A stretch of 31,145 nucleotides of DNA, from positions 1-31,145 of the IMG/VR virus record IMGVR_UViG_3300020122_000231. The stretch is one strand, 5' to 3'. This document shows positions 22,093-30,547 of the stretch, piece by piece. Position 1 is the first letter of the stretch; each line of letters begins with the position of its first letter. Both the position numbers and the translations under genes were made by a program. The notes under the pieces were generated by a model. That model was given only the letters and a program-made list of their open reading frames with translations, searched no databases and was not told where the DNA came from. The DNA comes from a virus.

Positions 22093-22515
22093 TTACGGGG
22101 TCGGCGGTTCGCGGGTCCAGCCGGCCGCCGCGACGAATGTGCCGGCCAGGGAGATCGCGCCCGTCGCCTTGACGTCGATCGAGGCGTCGAGCCAGCCGAG
22201 GCCCTTCCACATCATGGTCGGGAGGAGCGTGCTCGGGACGAGCTCGAGGAGCACGGCGACTTCGCCGAGCGCGGCGTCGAAGATCGCCAGGTCGTCGGAG
22301 TCGTACCAGCCGCCCATGGTCCCCTTCAGATCAGGGAGCCCCTGCACGTATACGAGGTTTGGGTCGCCGAAACTCGTGACGTCGGCCTTATTACGGGCCA
22401 TGTTGAGCGTCCACGAATTCATCGACGCGAGCGGGACCGGCACGGCGGCCGTCGGCGGCGTCGGTGGCGCCGGGTCCATCAGGATCTGCCCCTTGCTGCC
22501 ATACATGCGGTTCAT
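22093..22515 (-). CDS. Major tail tube protein
   Basis: A 140-aa protein. It has the tail-tube pattern SMNSWTLNMARNKADVTSFG, then VQGLPDLKGTMGGWYD, and beta strands to the end (SIDVKATGAISLAGTFVAA). Size and position after the tail completion gene and before the chaperones fit the siphovirus tube subunit that stacks as hexamers. There is no separate Ig-like domain. Confidence 0.85.
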   Translation of the reverse strand: MNRMYGSKGQILMDPAPPTPPTAAVPVPLASMNSWTLNMARNKADVTSFGDPNLVYVQGLPDLKGTMGGWYDSDDLAIFDAALGEVAVLLELVPSTLLPTMMWKGLGWLDASIDVKATGAISLAGTFVAAAGWTREPPTP

Positions 22516-22539
22516 CGGTTATCCCCTTCCCTCTTGTGG

Positions 22540-22971
22540 TTAGCCGTTGGTCGTCGGAACGACCTCGAGTTCGTACGTGCCGCCTTCGTGTTGCCAGTGC
22601 TCGGCCGGGTTCACATCCGGCTCGCTGTAGCGGCGATAGCTGACGCGTTGCGCCCGAATCACCTTGTAGCCGGTCGGCGCCAGCATCGTGTCGGCGTTCT
22701 GCAGCAGATGATCGATCTGCGTGCAGGCCTTGCGCGCATCGCTCGCGCTGTTGCTGAAGATGACGGCCTTGACGAAATACTCGAACCGCTCGAACGCCTT
22801 GAACCCCTCGAACATGTACGTATCTTCGTGATCCGAGATCGACACGATCGCGAAGCGTTTCGATCCCTGCGGCGCCGCATCGAAGTACACGCCGTCCGGC
22901 AGCAGGCCGTGCAGGGTCGCATCGTTCTGCAGGAGGCCGAGCACCGCACTGTCGACGGCGCCGCTGTCCAT
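22540..22971 (-). CDS. Tail completion protein (DUF3168-like)
   Basis: A 143-aa protein with the family pattern: a helix at the start (AVDSAVLGLLQNDATLHGLL), then GVYFDAAPQGSKRFAIVSI, and a helix with KACTQIDHLLQNA. It joins head and tail, as gpU or SPP1 gp17-like proteins do. The gene lies between the HK97 gp10-like gene and the tail tube. Confidence 0.85.
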   Translation of the reverse strand: MDSGAVDSAVLGLLQNDATLHGLLPDGVYFDAAPQGSKRFAIVSISDHEDTYMFEGFKAFERFEYFVKAVIFSNSASDARKACTQIDHLLQNADTMLAPTGYKVIRAQRVSYRRYSEPDVNPAEHWQHEGGTYELEVVPTTNG

Positions 22972-22972
22972 C

Positions 22973-23386
22973 TCAGGTCTCCGTTACCATGAAGCCCGCC
23001 GACTGCACGAGCGCGACGAGCGCGGCTTTCATCAGCACCCGATGCCGTTTCGCGATCGACACCAGGCCTTGATCCTTGTGCGCCGGTTCCGATCCCCGGT
23101 TCCACCCTTGTTTCGTGACACGGTTCTCGGTCCCGTATTCCCACCAGACGGCCTGCGGCGTCCGACTCTCCACCACGAACCGCGCCTGATACTGGTGACT
23201 GCGATCCGTGACGACGACGCCGTCGCGCATGGGCCCGGTCGGATAGACCGTCTTGACCTCGCTCGCCGTATCCGCGGCCGCCGTCGCGACGATCGCGATC
23301 GCGTCGTTGGTCAGTTCATCGGGCATGTCGCGCAGCGCCTTCCGCAGCTCGTCGAGGCCATCGAGGAACAGGTTGACGCTGCTCAT
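22973..23386 (-). CDS. HK97 gp10-like head-tail/tail completion protein
   Basis: A 137-aa protein; ATG 23386 overlaps the previous stop as ATGA. Sequence features: GLDELRKALRDMPDEL, ASEVKTVYPTGPMRDGV, and QAVWWEYGTENR, the usual gp10 signature of helix, then a G-P-L/M-R segment and an aromatic E-Y/F-G-T motif. It closes the head-tail junction. Confidence 0.85.
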   Translation of the reverse strand: MSSVNLFLDGLDELRKALRDMPDELTNDAIAIVATAAADTASEVKTVYPTGPMRDGVVVTDRSHQYQARFVVESRTPQAVWWEYGTENRVTKQGWNRGSEPAHKDQGLVSIAKRHRVLMKAALVALVQSAGFMVTET

Positions 23387-23787
23387 GCGGCCCCCACCAC
23401 GCTCGGGACGCTCGACCCGGCGGCGCCCCCGCTCACGCGTTCCTCGCAGACGATTTCGAGTTGAATGTTCCGCTCCTCCACGTTGCGCACCGCCTGGATC
23501 GCGAACGTCCGGCCGGCGAACGTCACGCGGGTTTGCGTCGTCACGCCGGGCACGTACGGCACGACGACGAGGTACGGCAGGAGCGCCGTCACGGTCCCGG
23601 CGACGACCCGCCGCAGATCCGCGGCCGAGGCCGGCGTGACGCTGCCCCACGCCGTCGCGACGAGCACCCAGCCCTCGATGTACCCGCCATCCCCATCCGG
23701 TACCGAGCCGCCGGGATTCTCGAGGGTGACCTCGTGGCGGCGTTGCCCGGCCGGGACCCAGGCATGGGCGGCAGCGGCCGGACTCAT
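23383..23787 (-). CDS. Head-tail adaptor / head closure protein
   Basis: A 134-aa beta-rich protein: RRHEVTLENPGGSVPDGDGG, then WGSVTPASAADLRRV and RVTFAGRTFAIQAVRNVEER. This is the SPP1 gp16/HK97-type head closure pattern (H/RV-x-L-x-x-P, later I-x-x-V-x-N-x-x-E-R). It overlaps both neighbours by 4 bp. Confidence 0.82.
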   Translation of the reverse strand: MSPAAAAHAWVPAGQRRHEVTLENPGGSVPDGDGGYIEGWVLVATAWGSVTPASAADLRRVVAGTVTALLPYLVVVPYVPGVTTQTRVTFAGRTFAIQAVRNVEERNIQLEIVCEERVSGGAAGSSVPSVVGAA

Positions 23788-24116
23788 GCGATCCCCGGGT
23801 CGTGATACGCGCGCAGGAGCTCGCGCACGGTCACCGATAGATCGCCGGGTTCGCTCGGCCGCGGCGGGTTCTCCGTGTCATCGCCGCGGAACCGATAGAG
23901 CTCGCCGGTCTGCACCAGAATCGCGGCCACGACGACCGGCGGCACCGCGCCTGCGGACCACGTATCGACGATGGCTTTCGATCGCGGCGTCGTACTGCAC
24001 CAGCCGAGGATGTGCGCTTCCGCCTGGTCGGCAAGACTCTGCAGATCGGTATCCTCCGCGGTCGTCGTGATCCGCAGGCGCGCCTTGACCTGATCGAGCG
24101 TCACGAAGGTCGTCAC
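23784..24116 (-). CDS. Head-tail connector (HK97 gp6-like)
   Basis: A 110-aa helical protein: TLDQVKARLRITTTAEDTDL, SLADQAEAHILGW, and VVVAAILVQTGELYRFR, the gp6-like DNA-packaging adaptor pattern. The usual motif of T-L-x-x-x-K-x-x-L-R-I, then D-x-x-L at the start is clear. It forms a ring under the portal. Confidence 0.85.
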   Translation of the reverse strand: MTTFVTLDQVKARLRITTTAEDTDLQSLADQAEAHILGWCSTTPRSKAIVDTWSAGAVPPVVVAAILVQTGELYRFRGDDTENPPRPSEPGDLSVTVRELLRAYHDPGIA

Positions 24117-24643
24117 GTATGCCGCCTGGTGTCGTCGTAGACCTGCTGCCAGTCTTTCCCTTTCGGGCCTGGCGGGCCTGGCGGGCCGTCCTTGCCGTCG
24201 CGGCCGTCCTTGCCGCGCTTAACCTTGAGCGTCCAGGCCTTCGAGCCGTCGCCCGGCTCGTAGGCGCGGCCCTCGAGCCAGATGCCGCGGTAGATGTCGA
24301 CGGCAAAGGCGGCCGTGCCGATCTCCTTGACGACGTCGCCGCGGATCGCCGTGATCGTGAACGAGCGATCATCGCGTTGCGTCACGCCGAGATCGTCGAA
24401 GCCGAGGCCGTCGACGCCGTCCCGGCCGGCGGGACCCGGCGGCCCGGGCACGGGCGCCCGCGTCTCGAGGACGGCCAGGCGCTCGCGCATGGCGCCGATC
24501 TCGGTGACGGCGCCGGCCAGGTGGCGGATCTGCGCATCGGTCACGGTCACCTGCGCCGCGAGCTCGCCCACGGCCCGCTGCACGAAGGCCCGCACGACCG
24601 GCGCGATCCCCTCGACGATGGCGGTGAGTTCGTCCTCGGTCAT
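24113..24643 (-). CDS. Collagen-like head/connector-region protein
   Basis: A 176-aa protein. Residues 1-65 form a helix (LTAIVEGIAPVVRAFVQRAV, MRERLAVLETRA), then GPPGPAGRDGVDGLG, a beta domain (TITAIRGDVVKEIGT), and a second triplet run, GKDGRDGKDGPPGPPGPKGK. The G-x-y repeats suggest a trimeric stalk, so it may be a head fibre. It overlaps the portal and the connector genes by 4 bp. Confidence 0.7.
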   Translation of the reverse strand: MTEDELTAIVEGIAPVVRAFVQRAVGELAAQVTVTDAQIRHLAGAVTEIGAMRERLAVLETRAPVPGPPGPAGRDGVDGLGFDDLGVTQRDDRSFTITAIRGDVVKEIGTAAFAVDIYRGIWLEGRAYEPGDGSKAWTLKVKRGKDGRDGKDGPPGPPGPKGKDWQQVYDDTRRHT

Positions 24644-26052
24644 GCGGCCACGTCCAGGGCTTTGCTCAGGAGATGCTGGATACTCGCCGCCACCTGGCCG
24701 GCCGGCACGGCTGGCGCGGCCATCGGCGCCGGCCGGGGTTTCGCAAACGGATCATTGGCGTCGCGCTGCGCGAGCGCCTCGAGGCTGAACATCTGCTGCT
24801 GCATGTACGGCGTGTCGCCGCCCTTCACGCGTCCGAGGCCGAAATACTTCCGGCGCGCTTCATCGGGCGACATGCCGCCGCCGCCGATGCCGTCTTTCGC
24901 CGCGGCCGTTTTCGTCGACGTGTCCATCCAGATCAGATCGTCAATATCGAATTCCGTCCCGTACTGCGTGCCGTCCGCGAGCGGATCGAGAATGCCGAGC
25001 CCCTCGTCGAGGCTCGTCTCGAGGTTCGTCATCAGCGACTGCAGACATTGCGCGAGGTACTGCTGCAGGAGCGGCTCGACGTTCGCGTACGGCGGCGGCG
25101 GGCCCACGCCAATCATGTACGGCTGGACGTGATAGCAACTGCAGACCGTTTCCGCCGTCCACTTCAGTTGCTCGATGAGCTGCGCATCGACGGCGTTCAT
25201 CGTGAGCGGCGTGAACTTGATGTCGGCCGTGATGACGGCGACCTTCCCGGCATTCGCCGGGCCGTTGAAGGTCTCCCAGTCCGTCTTGGCCTGGGCGAGC
25301 TGCTCGGGTGACATGCCGGCCGGGGCCACGAGGAGGCCGCTTGGCCGGCTGCCGTTGGTGAAGAACTGGCCGGAGGCCTGCTGGATCGCGAGTCCCTGCG
25401 CCGCGGCCAGGCCGCACGCGAAGATCGGCGACACGCCGACCAGCGGGTGGAACAGGCAGACCATCGTGTCGTGAATGAGTTCCTTCGCCGGCAGGATGAC
25501 GGAGTCCTGCGTGAGCCCGGCGAGCTCACCCGAGAGATCATCGCGGCGGAGCTCGTAGTAGATGCCGCCATCCGGGGCGACGAGCGGCTTGACGCGATTG
25601 GGATCGAGGACATAGAGCGCGACGACGACGCCGCGAGCATCGCGTTGCTTCAGGACGAACGTATTCCCCCAGATCAGTTTCGAGGTGATCCACTGTTCGA
25701 CGAACTTGTTGATCGTCTGATAGCGGTTCGGCTTGCGCAGCACCGGCGAGAAGGCCGGCGATTCGGTCGGCTCCCAGATGTCCTCGTCCGTCCGCTCGAC
25801 GAGCTGCAGACAGAGCTTGCCGATATCGGAGGCGATGAGCGTGACGCAGGAGAACACCGCGGAGTATGCCAGGGCGAGATCGCGCCGGCCCTCGACGTTG
25901 GCCTGCCACGCCCCGGTGTAGGGCTCGCGCACGACTAGCGGGAACCAGCCGCCGCGGGTGCTATCGAGGCCGTTCGGCGCCGTGAGCGGTGGCGCGGCCT
26001 TCGCGGTGAGCTCCAGGGATCGGCCGAACCACTCCAAGCGGACCGTCGGCAT
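24640..26052 (-). CDS. Portal protein (HK97 family)
   Basis: A 470-aa portal, the dodecameric ring through which DNA enters and leaves the head. It has ALAYSAVFSCVTLIASDIGK near residue 65, the family's first helix region, then VLRKPNRYQTINKFVEQWIT, and PSGLLVAPAGMSPEQ in the middle. The C-terminal part holds VCSCYHVQPYMIGVG and YLAQCLQSLMTNLE. The start overlaps the previous stop as TGATG. Confidence 0.93.
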   Translation of the reverse strand: MPTVRLEWFGRSLELTAKAAPPLTAPNGLDSTRGGWFPLVVREPYTGAWQANVEGRRDLALAYSAVFSCVTLIASDIGKLCLQLVERTDEDIWEPTESPAFSPVLRKPNRYQTINKFVEQWITSKLIWGNTFVLKQRDARGVVVALYVLDPNRVKPLVAPDGGIYYELRRDDLSGELAGLTQDSVILPAKELIHDTMVCLFHPLVGVSPIFACGLAAAQGLAIQQASGQFFTNGSRPSGLLVAPAGMSPEQLAQAKTDWETFNGPANAGKVAVITADIKFTPLTMNAVDAQLIEQLKWTAETVCSCYHVQPYMIGVGPPPPYANVEPLLQQYLAQCLQSLMTNLETSLDEGLGILDPLADGTQYGTEFDIDDLIWMDTSTKTAAAKDGIGGGGMSPDEARRKYFGLGRVKGGDTPYMQQQMFSLEALAQRDANDPFAKPRPAPMAAPAVPAGQVAASIQHLLSKALDVAA

Positions 26053-26513
26053 CAGGCGCCTGGCGTACTGTTGCCACTCCGCGCCGCCTCCGTGAACGTG
26101 AACGACAGCACGTTCGAGAGGTTGCCATCGCTGGCGCGCACCTGCACCGGCACGACGGCCGGCGCCTGCCAGACGGCCATGTTCACGCCGGTCGTGAGCT
26201 CCGTGTCCGAGACGACGGTCGTCGGTTCGTCGTAGCCGTTCCAGACGATGACGCTCTCGGACGTGAACCCGCTCCCCATGACGTGGACAGTGAAATCCGG
26301 CGACCCGAGCGCCACCGTCGACGGCGTGAGGTCCGTGAGCGTCGGCGGCGTGATCGGCCCGTCGACCCAGCCCTCAATCGAGACGAACCCGATCCCGCGC
26401 AGCGTTTCCGCGAGCGCCCGATCCGTCACGGCATACGTCTCGCCTTCGGCGTGCGCCTGGTCGTGTTCGGTGTGATACGTCCGCGCCGTCACGTTGATCG
26501 CGTCACCGGCCAT
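26052..26513 (-). CDS. IPT/TIG-domain head-region protein
   Basis: A 153-aa protein; ATG 26513 has AAAGGA 7 nt upstream. Residues 1-45 are a small alpha-beta part (ARTYHTEHDQAHAEGETYAV). Residues 55-145 form one TIG-type Ig domain: TLTDLTPSTVALGS, VHVMGSGFTSESVIVWNG, VPVQVRASDGNLSNV. Placed between capsid and portal genes, it may decorate the capsid, as Ig-like head proteins do. Confidence 0.75.
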   Translation of the reverse strand: MAGDAINVTARTYHTEHDQAHAEGETYAVTDRALAETLRGIGFVSIEGWVDGPITPPTLTDLTPSTVALGSPDFTVHVMGSGFTSESVIVWNGYDEPTTVVSDTELTTGVNMAVWQAPAVVPVQVRASDGNLSNVLSFTFTEAARSGNSTPGA

Positions 26514-26697
26514 GCTTGGATCCTTTCGGGACACGTGGCGGCTCGCTCTCCGGCGGCCTGACGATGGTGGCGAACCCCGCGACCTCGAGCGCCAGCACAT
26601 GCTCGGGCGCCACGAGAATCGTGTCACCTGGCTGCGGGTACTGGCCGTCCCAGTACCCGCCGCGCTGCACGATCATCGGAATGGGCGACTCGTCCAT
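26503..26697 (-). CDS. 64-aa head-region protein
   Basis: ATG 26697 is 2 nt after the capsid stop, and the end overlaps the TIG gene by 11 bp. The sequence MIVQRGGYWDGQYPQPGDTI is followed by VLALEVAGFATIV and a proline-rich basic tail. No family is recognised. It may be a small capsid-associated or completion protein. Confidence 0.55.
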   Translation of the reverse strand: MDESPIPMIVQRGGYWDGQYPQPGDTILVAPEHVLALEVAGFATIVRPPESEPPRVPKGSKHGR

Positions 26698-26699
26698 GT

Positions 26700-28595
26700 C
26701 TACGCGCCGTAGGTCGCCACGGTGTACTGGACGACGCCCGCCCGCGCTTTCTTCCAGTTGATGAACCGCTCGGCGCGCAACCCGACGAAGTTGTTTTGCC
26801 AGAGGGAGGTCATCACTGTCGTCGCCAGGACGGGATTGTCCGGCGCCGAGTCCATCTGCAGCGACGCTTCGCGGCTGACGTCGATCGTCACGCCGCCATC
26901 GTCGGCATACAGCACCGCCTTCGGCTGCACCAGGGCGACGGTCGTGCCGGCGGCCTGGGAGACCACGGCCTTGTAGCCCATGATCGTCCCGCCATCCTGG
27001 CCGATCCCCGGGAACAGCGGCTGGCCGAGCGGATTGAGCGCGTTGGTGAGCGCGAGCGCGTTTGTCTCGGACAGGATCAGCACCGCGCCCGCGGTGGAAA
27101 TGCCCGCCGCGGTCATCGCGGCCGCGAGCGCCTGGATGTCCGTCCGCGCATTGGCCGGCGAGGTGCCGGCGGTCGTGATCGGCGTTACGCCGTTGGTCAC
27201 CGAGCCCGGTGACACGCCCGCGACGGCGGCCTTCGTCGGGTCGATAAATTCGGTATCGAGGAAGGCGCTGATTCCGGCGACCATGTCGCGGCGGATCACA
27301 TCTTCGGCCGAGGGCGTGGACGTCCGCGCCAGCTCCTCGGTGATGACGATGATGCCGGCCGCCTTCGTGATCGCGAGCGTGATCGTGCCGAACTGCAGCT
27401 TGCCCACCGGTTTCGGCGCGCCCTGGCCGACCCACTGGTACGTGCCGCCGCCGGTCTGCGAGGCGACCGACACATTGAACGGCACTTTGAAGAACGTATC
27501 GACCTTGCCGAGGATCGTCGCCGGCCGCAGGAGCGCCAGAAATTCGCTCGTGAGCGGCGTCAGGGGCGCGAGCGGACCGGCCCACGTGGCATCGGTGGTC
27601 GTGCCGGCGGCCACGGCGGCCTTGAGCGCGAGCTCCACTTCGGGTGTGGAGTCGTGCCAGCGCCGGGCATACTCGATCGCGTCGGCGTTCGATCCGCGGC
27701 CCATCGCCTTGGCCTGGCAATAGCGGATAAACGCCGTCGCCGGCGCGAGGTTGCTCTTGACCGAGATGATCGGCACCCCGCCGCGCTCGCGGCTGGCGTC
27801 GTCAGGATTCGCGGCCGTGATCGGCGTCGCCTTGGCGATGGAGACTTTCTCGAGGTCGTGCATTCGCACGAGATGCGCATCGACGGCCTTGAGCTCGGTG
27901 GCGAGGCCGTCGTATTCCTCCGTCTCGGCCTGGTCGAGCGTCGCGCCGGCCTCGGCGGCCTTGGTCATGATCGCCGTCATCCGCGCATGTTTGGCGGCGC
28001 GGGTATTCTCGAAGTTCGTGATCTGTTCGGCGAGGGTTTTCTGTTCCATGTGCGGCACGCTCTTTTCGGCGTGCACGATCGGGAGAGGGTCCCTGACGCG
28101 GGACGGATGACGGCCAGACGCGGCCAGGGCGAGCGATTTGATGGACTGAATGGTCGCGCCGGCATTCGCCGGAATCGCGACCAGGGAGAGTTCGAGGATT
28201 TCCGATTTCAGAAAGCGGAACCCGCCGGTCTCCTTGTTGAACGCCTCTTCGATGGAGCGGAACCCGATGGAGACGCCGGCCAGGAGCCCGGCCTTGATGC
28301 TCTGCCAGGCTTCCTCGATGCGATCCCGCAGCGGCCCGGCGTCGGCGAGCGTGGGCAGACTCGCCGTGAATTCGAGGCCGTCCGCGGTCGGTTTCTTGAA
28401 CGTGACCGTGCCGACCGGCTTTTTCGTGTCGTGGTACAGCAGCAGCGGGAGGGGGTTTTTGTAGGTGATACCGAGCGGCTCGACGACGTCGCCCATGCGA
28501 TCGGGTTCCGGCGTCGTAGCGATGCCCGCGATCGTCCGTTGATGGGTATCAACGGCCTTGATCGTCAGGAGCGCATACGCACGCGTCAAGGGCAC
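26700..28595 (-). CDS. Prohead protease-major capsid protein fusion
   Basis: A 631-aa fusion starting with GTG. Residues 1-155 form an HK97-type (U35) protease: His55 in LLLYHDTKKP, Ser109 in LLAGVSIGFRS, and EILELSLVAIPANAGA. Residues 185-265 are a scaffold-like coiled coil (MEQKTLAEQITNFEN to AVDAHLVRMHDLE). From about 280 to 631 the HK97-fold capsid follows, with WVGQGAPKPVG, IVITEELARTST and GYKAVVSQAAG. Residue Met183 could serve as an internal start for capsid alone. A fused, self-cleaving protein is the likely precursor. Confidence 0.9.
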   Translation of the reverse strand: MPLTRAYALLTIKAVDTHQRTIAGIATTPEPDRMGDVVEPLGITYKNPLPLLLYHDTKKPVGTVTFKKPTADGLEFTASLPTLADAGPLRDRIEEAWQSIKAGLLAGVSIGFRSIEEAFNKETGGFRFLKSEILELSLVAIPANAGATIQSIKSLALAASGRHPSRVRDPLPIVHAEKSVPHMEQKTLAEQITNFENTRAAKHARMTAIMTKAAEAGATLDQAETEEYDGLATELKAVDAHLVRMHDLEKVSIAKATPITAANPDDASRERGGVPIISVKSNLAPATAFIRYCQAKAMGRGSNADAIEYARRWHDSTPEVELALKAAVAAGTTTDATWAGPLAPLTPLTSEFLALLRPATILGKVDTFFKVPFNVSVASQTGGGTYQWVGQGAPKPVGKLQFGTITLAITKAAGIIVITEELARTSTPSAEDVIRRDMVAGISAFLDTEFIDPTKAAVAGVSPGSVTNGVTPITTAGTSPANARTDIQALAAAMTAAGISTAGAVLILSETNALALTNALNPLGQPLFPGIGQDGGTIMGYKAVVSQAAGTTVALVQPKAVLYADDGGVTIDVSREASLQMDSAPDNPVLATTVMTSLWQNNFVGLRAERFINWKKARAGVVQYTVATYGA

Positions 28596-28616
28596 GCGCC
28601 CTAGCCTACGGCCGGG

Positions 28617-28826
28617 TTAGCGTTTCACTCGCGTAAAAGGCCTGCGCTCGTTGAAATCCGCCACGTATTCGTTGACGGCCTCGCGGATCACCCCGGCGAC
28701 GCCGGTCTGGCTCACGCTCGCGACCCGTCGGAGCTCGAGGCGTTGCGCGGGTGTCACGTTCACGTAGATCCGCTGTGAGGCCGGGACGTCGAACAACGGT
28801 TTACGCCCGGTCCGTTTCTGAGTCAT
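28617..28826 (-). CDS. Small ribbon-helix-helix-like protein
   Basis: A 69-aa protein with an AAAGGG site 8 nt before the ATG. RIYVNVTPAQRLELRRVASV, then TGVAGVIREAVNEYVADF, matches the strand-helix-helix of CopG/Arc-type DNA-binding proteins. It lies between the large terminase and the protease-capsid gene, 12 nt after the terminase. It may regulate late genes or bind DNA during packaging. Confidence 0.7.
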   Translation of the reverse strand: MTQKRTGRKPLFDVPASQRIYVNVTPAQRLELRRVASVSQTGVAGVIREAVNEYVADFNERRPFTRVKR

Positions 28827-28838
28827 GGCGGTTCCCTT

Positions 28839-30518
28839 TCACCCGAATATGACCATGTGATAGCTCGGCGGCCGCACCACGGGTTGCCCGATGCGGCGCG
28901 CATTCGCCATCACCAACGCGCTCGGCCCGTCGATCTTGTCCTTCGCCACCTCCTTGTCGAGGCGGACTTGCTTGAACCGGCCCGGCCGCAAGACGGCATT
29001 GTCCATCTGCCAGGTCATCACCAGATTGTCACCGTGCACGATCGCCCCCTCGACGATGAGTTTTTGCACCGAACGGATCGATTCGTTGAGCGCGTAGCCT
29101 TGCGGCGTATCGATCACCGTGAGCCCTGCGCCTTGCAAATGGAGCGCGAGCTGGTGCGCGAATCGCTTGTCATAGGCAATCTCGCGGATCCCGTCACGCC
29201 GCGCGTCCTCGAGCACCGTCTCCTCGATGAGGTCGTCGTCCGTCGTGTCGCCCTCGGTCACCGTCAAGAGGCCCGCGCGTTCCCATTCCTGGTAGGGGCG
29301 GTCGGGATATTTCGTCAGCGCCGCCCGCGGCAGCCAGAAGCGCATCTGCAGCACCTGGCGCTCGTCGCAATCCCAGAGCCGCGCCCATGCCGCGAAATCA
29401 TCGGTCTGCCCCAGGTCGAGCCCGCCATAGCAGGGCACGCCCACGAGCTCGTCGGCGCTCGGCATCGGCAACCGCCCGGCCTCGCGCCATCGCGCCATGT
29501 TCCAGGCCGGGGTGTGCGCCTGGGTCCAGACGCAGAAATTCAGGCGCAGCACCATGTTCTCTTCGGAGGCGATGTTGCGCGCGTTCTCCACCTGGCGGTC
29601 GAGATACTCCTGCTGAATGATGATCCCGAGGTTCGGGTTGGCCTTGATGTGACACGTCTTGTCGGTCAGCGGATCGTCGTGTTCATCGAGCGCGCAGACA
29701 TAGGCGAAGAGGCGCTGATCCTCCACGATCCCCTCGAGCATTTTGCGCGCGTGCTCGTGATGCTGCCAGCAAATCGACGTCCGATCGAACCCGCTGTTGG
29801 TGATCCCGAGCGCGAGGGGTTGCTTGCGCCGCTTCATCCCGGCGCGCATCTTGTTGACCACGACCGCATCGGCGTATTCGTGTTCCTCGTCGAAAATCAC
29901 GATGTGCGGGCGCGGCCCGGACTTGCCGCGTTTGTCTTTCGACATCGGCCGAAACCACGAATACGTGGCGGCGTAACTGAGGTTGTCGGCGCTCCGATAA
30001 ATCAACGCGGCCAGGTCCGGCGAGGCCTCGACCATGCGATCCGCGTCACGCCAGCACAACCGCGCTTGCTCGATGCCCGTCGCCACCGAGTAAATCTCGG
30101 CCGCTTGCTCGCCGTCCATCGTCAGCCCGTACAGCCCGATCCCCGCCGCGAGCGGGGTCTTTGCATTGCCCTTGCCTTCTTCGACGTACGCCTCGCGATA
30201 CCGCCGGTAGCCGTCGTGCCATTTCCAGCCGAAGATCGATCCGACGATAAACGTATTCGCCGGCGTGAGCGTGAAGGGGACGGGCGCGCCGTCGGGGTCC
30301 AGCGTGTCGGGCAAGCGCAACACGCCCTCGAAGAATTCGATGATGTGGTCGGCCGCGGCCTCGTAAAACGTGAGCCCGAGCGGATGGCCGGCCTTCCTCG
30401 CCGCGGCGTGCCGATCGCGCAGATGGCGCGCGCACGCCAGACGCACGAGCGGACCGGCGACGAGGCGGCCGTCGTCAACGTCAGCCGCATAGCGATCCAC
30501 ACGATGCGTGAACTTCAT
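28839..30518 (-). CDS. terL: Terminase large subunit
   Basis: A 559-aa packaging ATPase-nuclease. The start MKFTHRVDRYAADV at 30518 matches the family; the longer frame from 30623 lies inside the small terminase gene. Walker A-like EEGKGNAKTPLAAG (residues 113-126) and Walker B HIVIFDEEH (205-213) are clear. The nuclease has GGLDLGQTDDF (Asp368), AYDKRFA and DGPSALVMA. Walker A is the variant form GKGNAKT in place of the usual GKGNGKS/T. A 10-codon frame couples it to the small subunit. Confidence 0.93.
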   Translation of the reverse strand: MKFTHRVDRYAADVDDGRLVAGPLVRLACARHLRDRHAAARKAGHPLGLTFYEAAADHIIEFFEGVLRLPDTLDPDGAPVPFTLTPANTFIVGSIFGWKWHDGYRRYREAYVEEGKGNAKTPLAAGIGLYGLTMDGEQAAEIYSVATGIEQARLCWRDADRMVEASPDLAALIYRSADNLSYAATYSWFRPMSKDKRGKSGPRPHIVIFDEEHEYADAVVVNKMRAGMKRRKQPLALGITNSGFDRTSICWQHHEHARKMLEGIVEDQRLFAYVCALDEHDDPLTDKTCHIKANPNLGIIIQQEYLDRQVENARNIASEENMVLRLNFCVWTQAHTPAWNMARWREAGRLPMPSADELVGVPCYGGLDLGQTDDFAAWARLWDCDERQVLQMRFWLPRAALTKYPDRPYQEWERAGLLTVTEGDTTDDDLIEETVLEDARRDGIREIAYDKRFAHQLALHLQGAGLTVIDTPQGYALNESIRSVQKLIVEGAIVHGDNLVMTWQMDNAVLRPGRFKQVRLDKEVAKDKIDGPSALVMANARRIGQPVVRPPSYHMVIFG

Positions 30519-30547
30519 TTGTCGAGCAACCGGACCAGTTTCTCCAT
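30515..30547 (-). CDS. 10-codon coupling mini-ORF between terminase genes
   Basis: ATG 30547 overlaps the small terminase stop (TGATG), codes MEKLVRLLDK, and its own TGA overlaps the large terminase ATG (ATGA). The large terminase ATG lacks a clear ribosome site, so this frame may carry ribosomes from one gene to the next. The peptide itself probably has no function. Confidence 0.4.
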   Translation of the reverse strand: MEKLVRLLDK

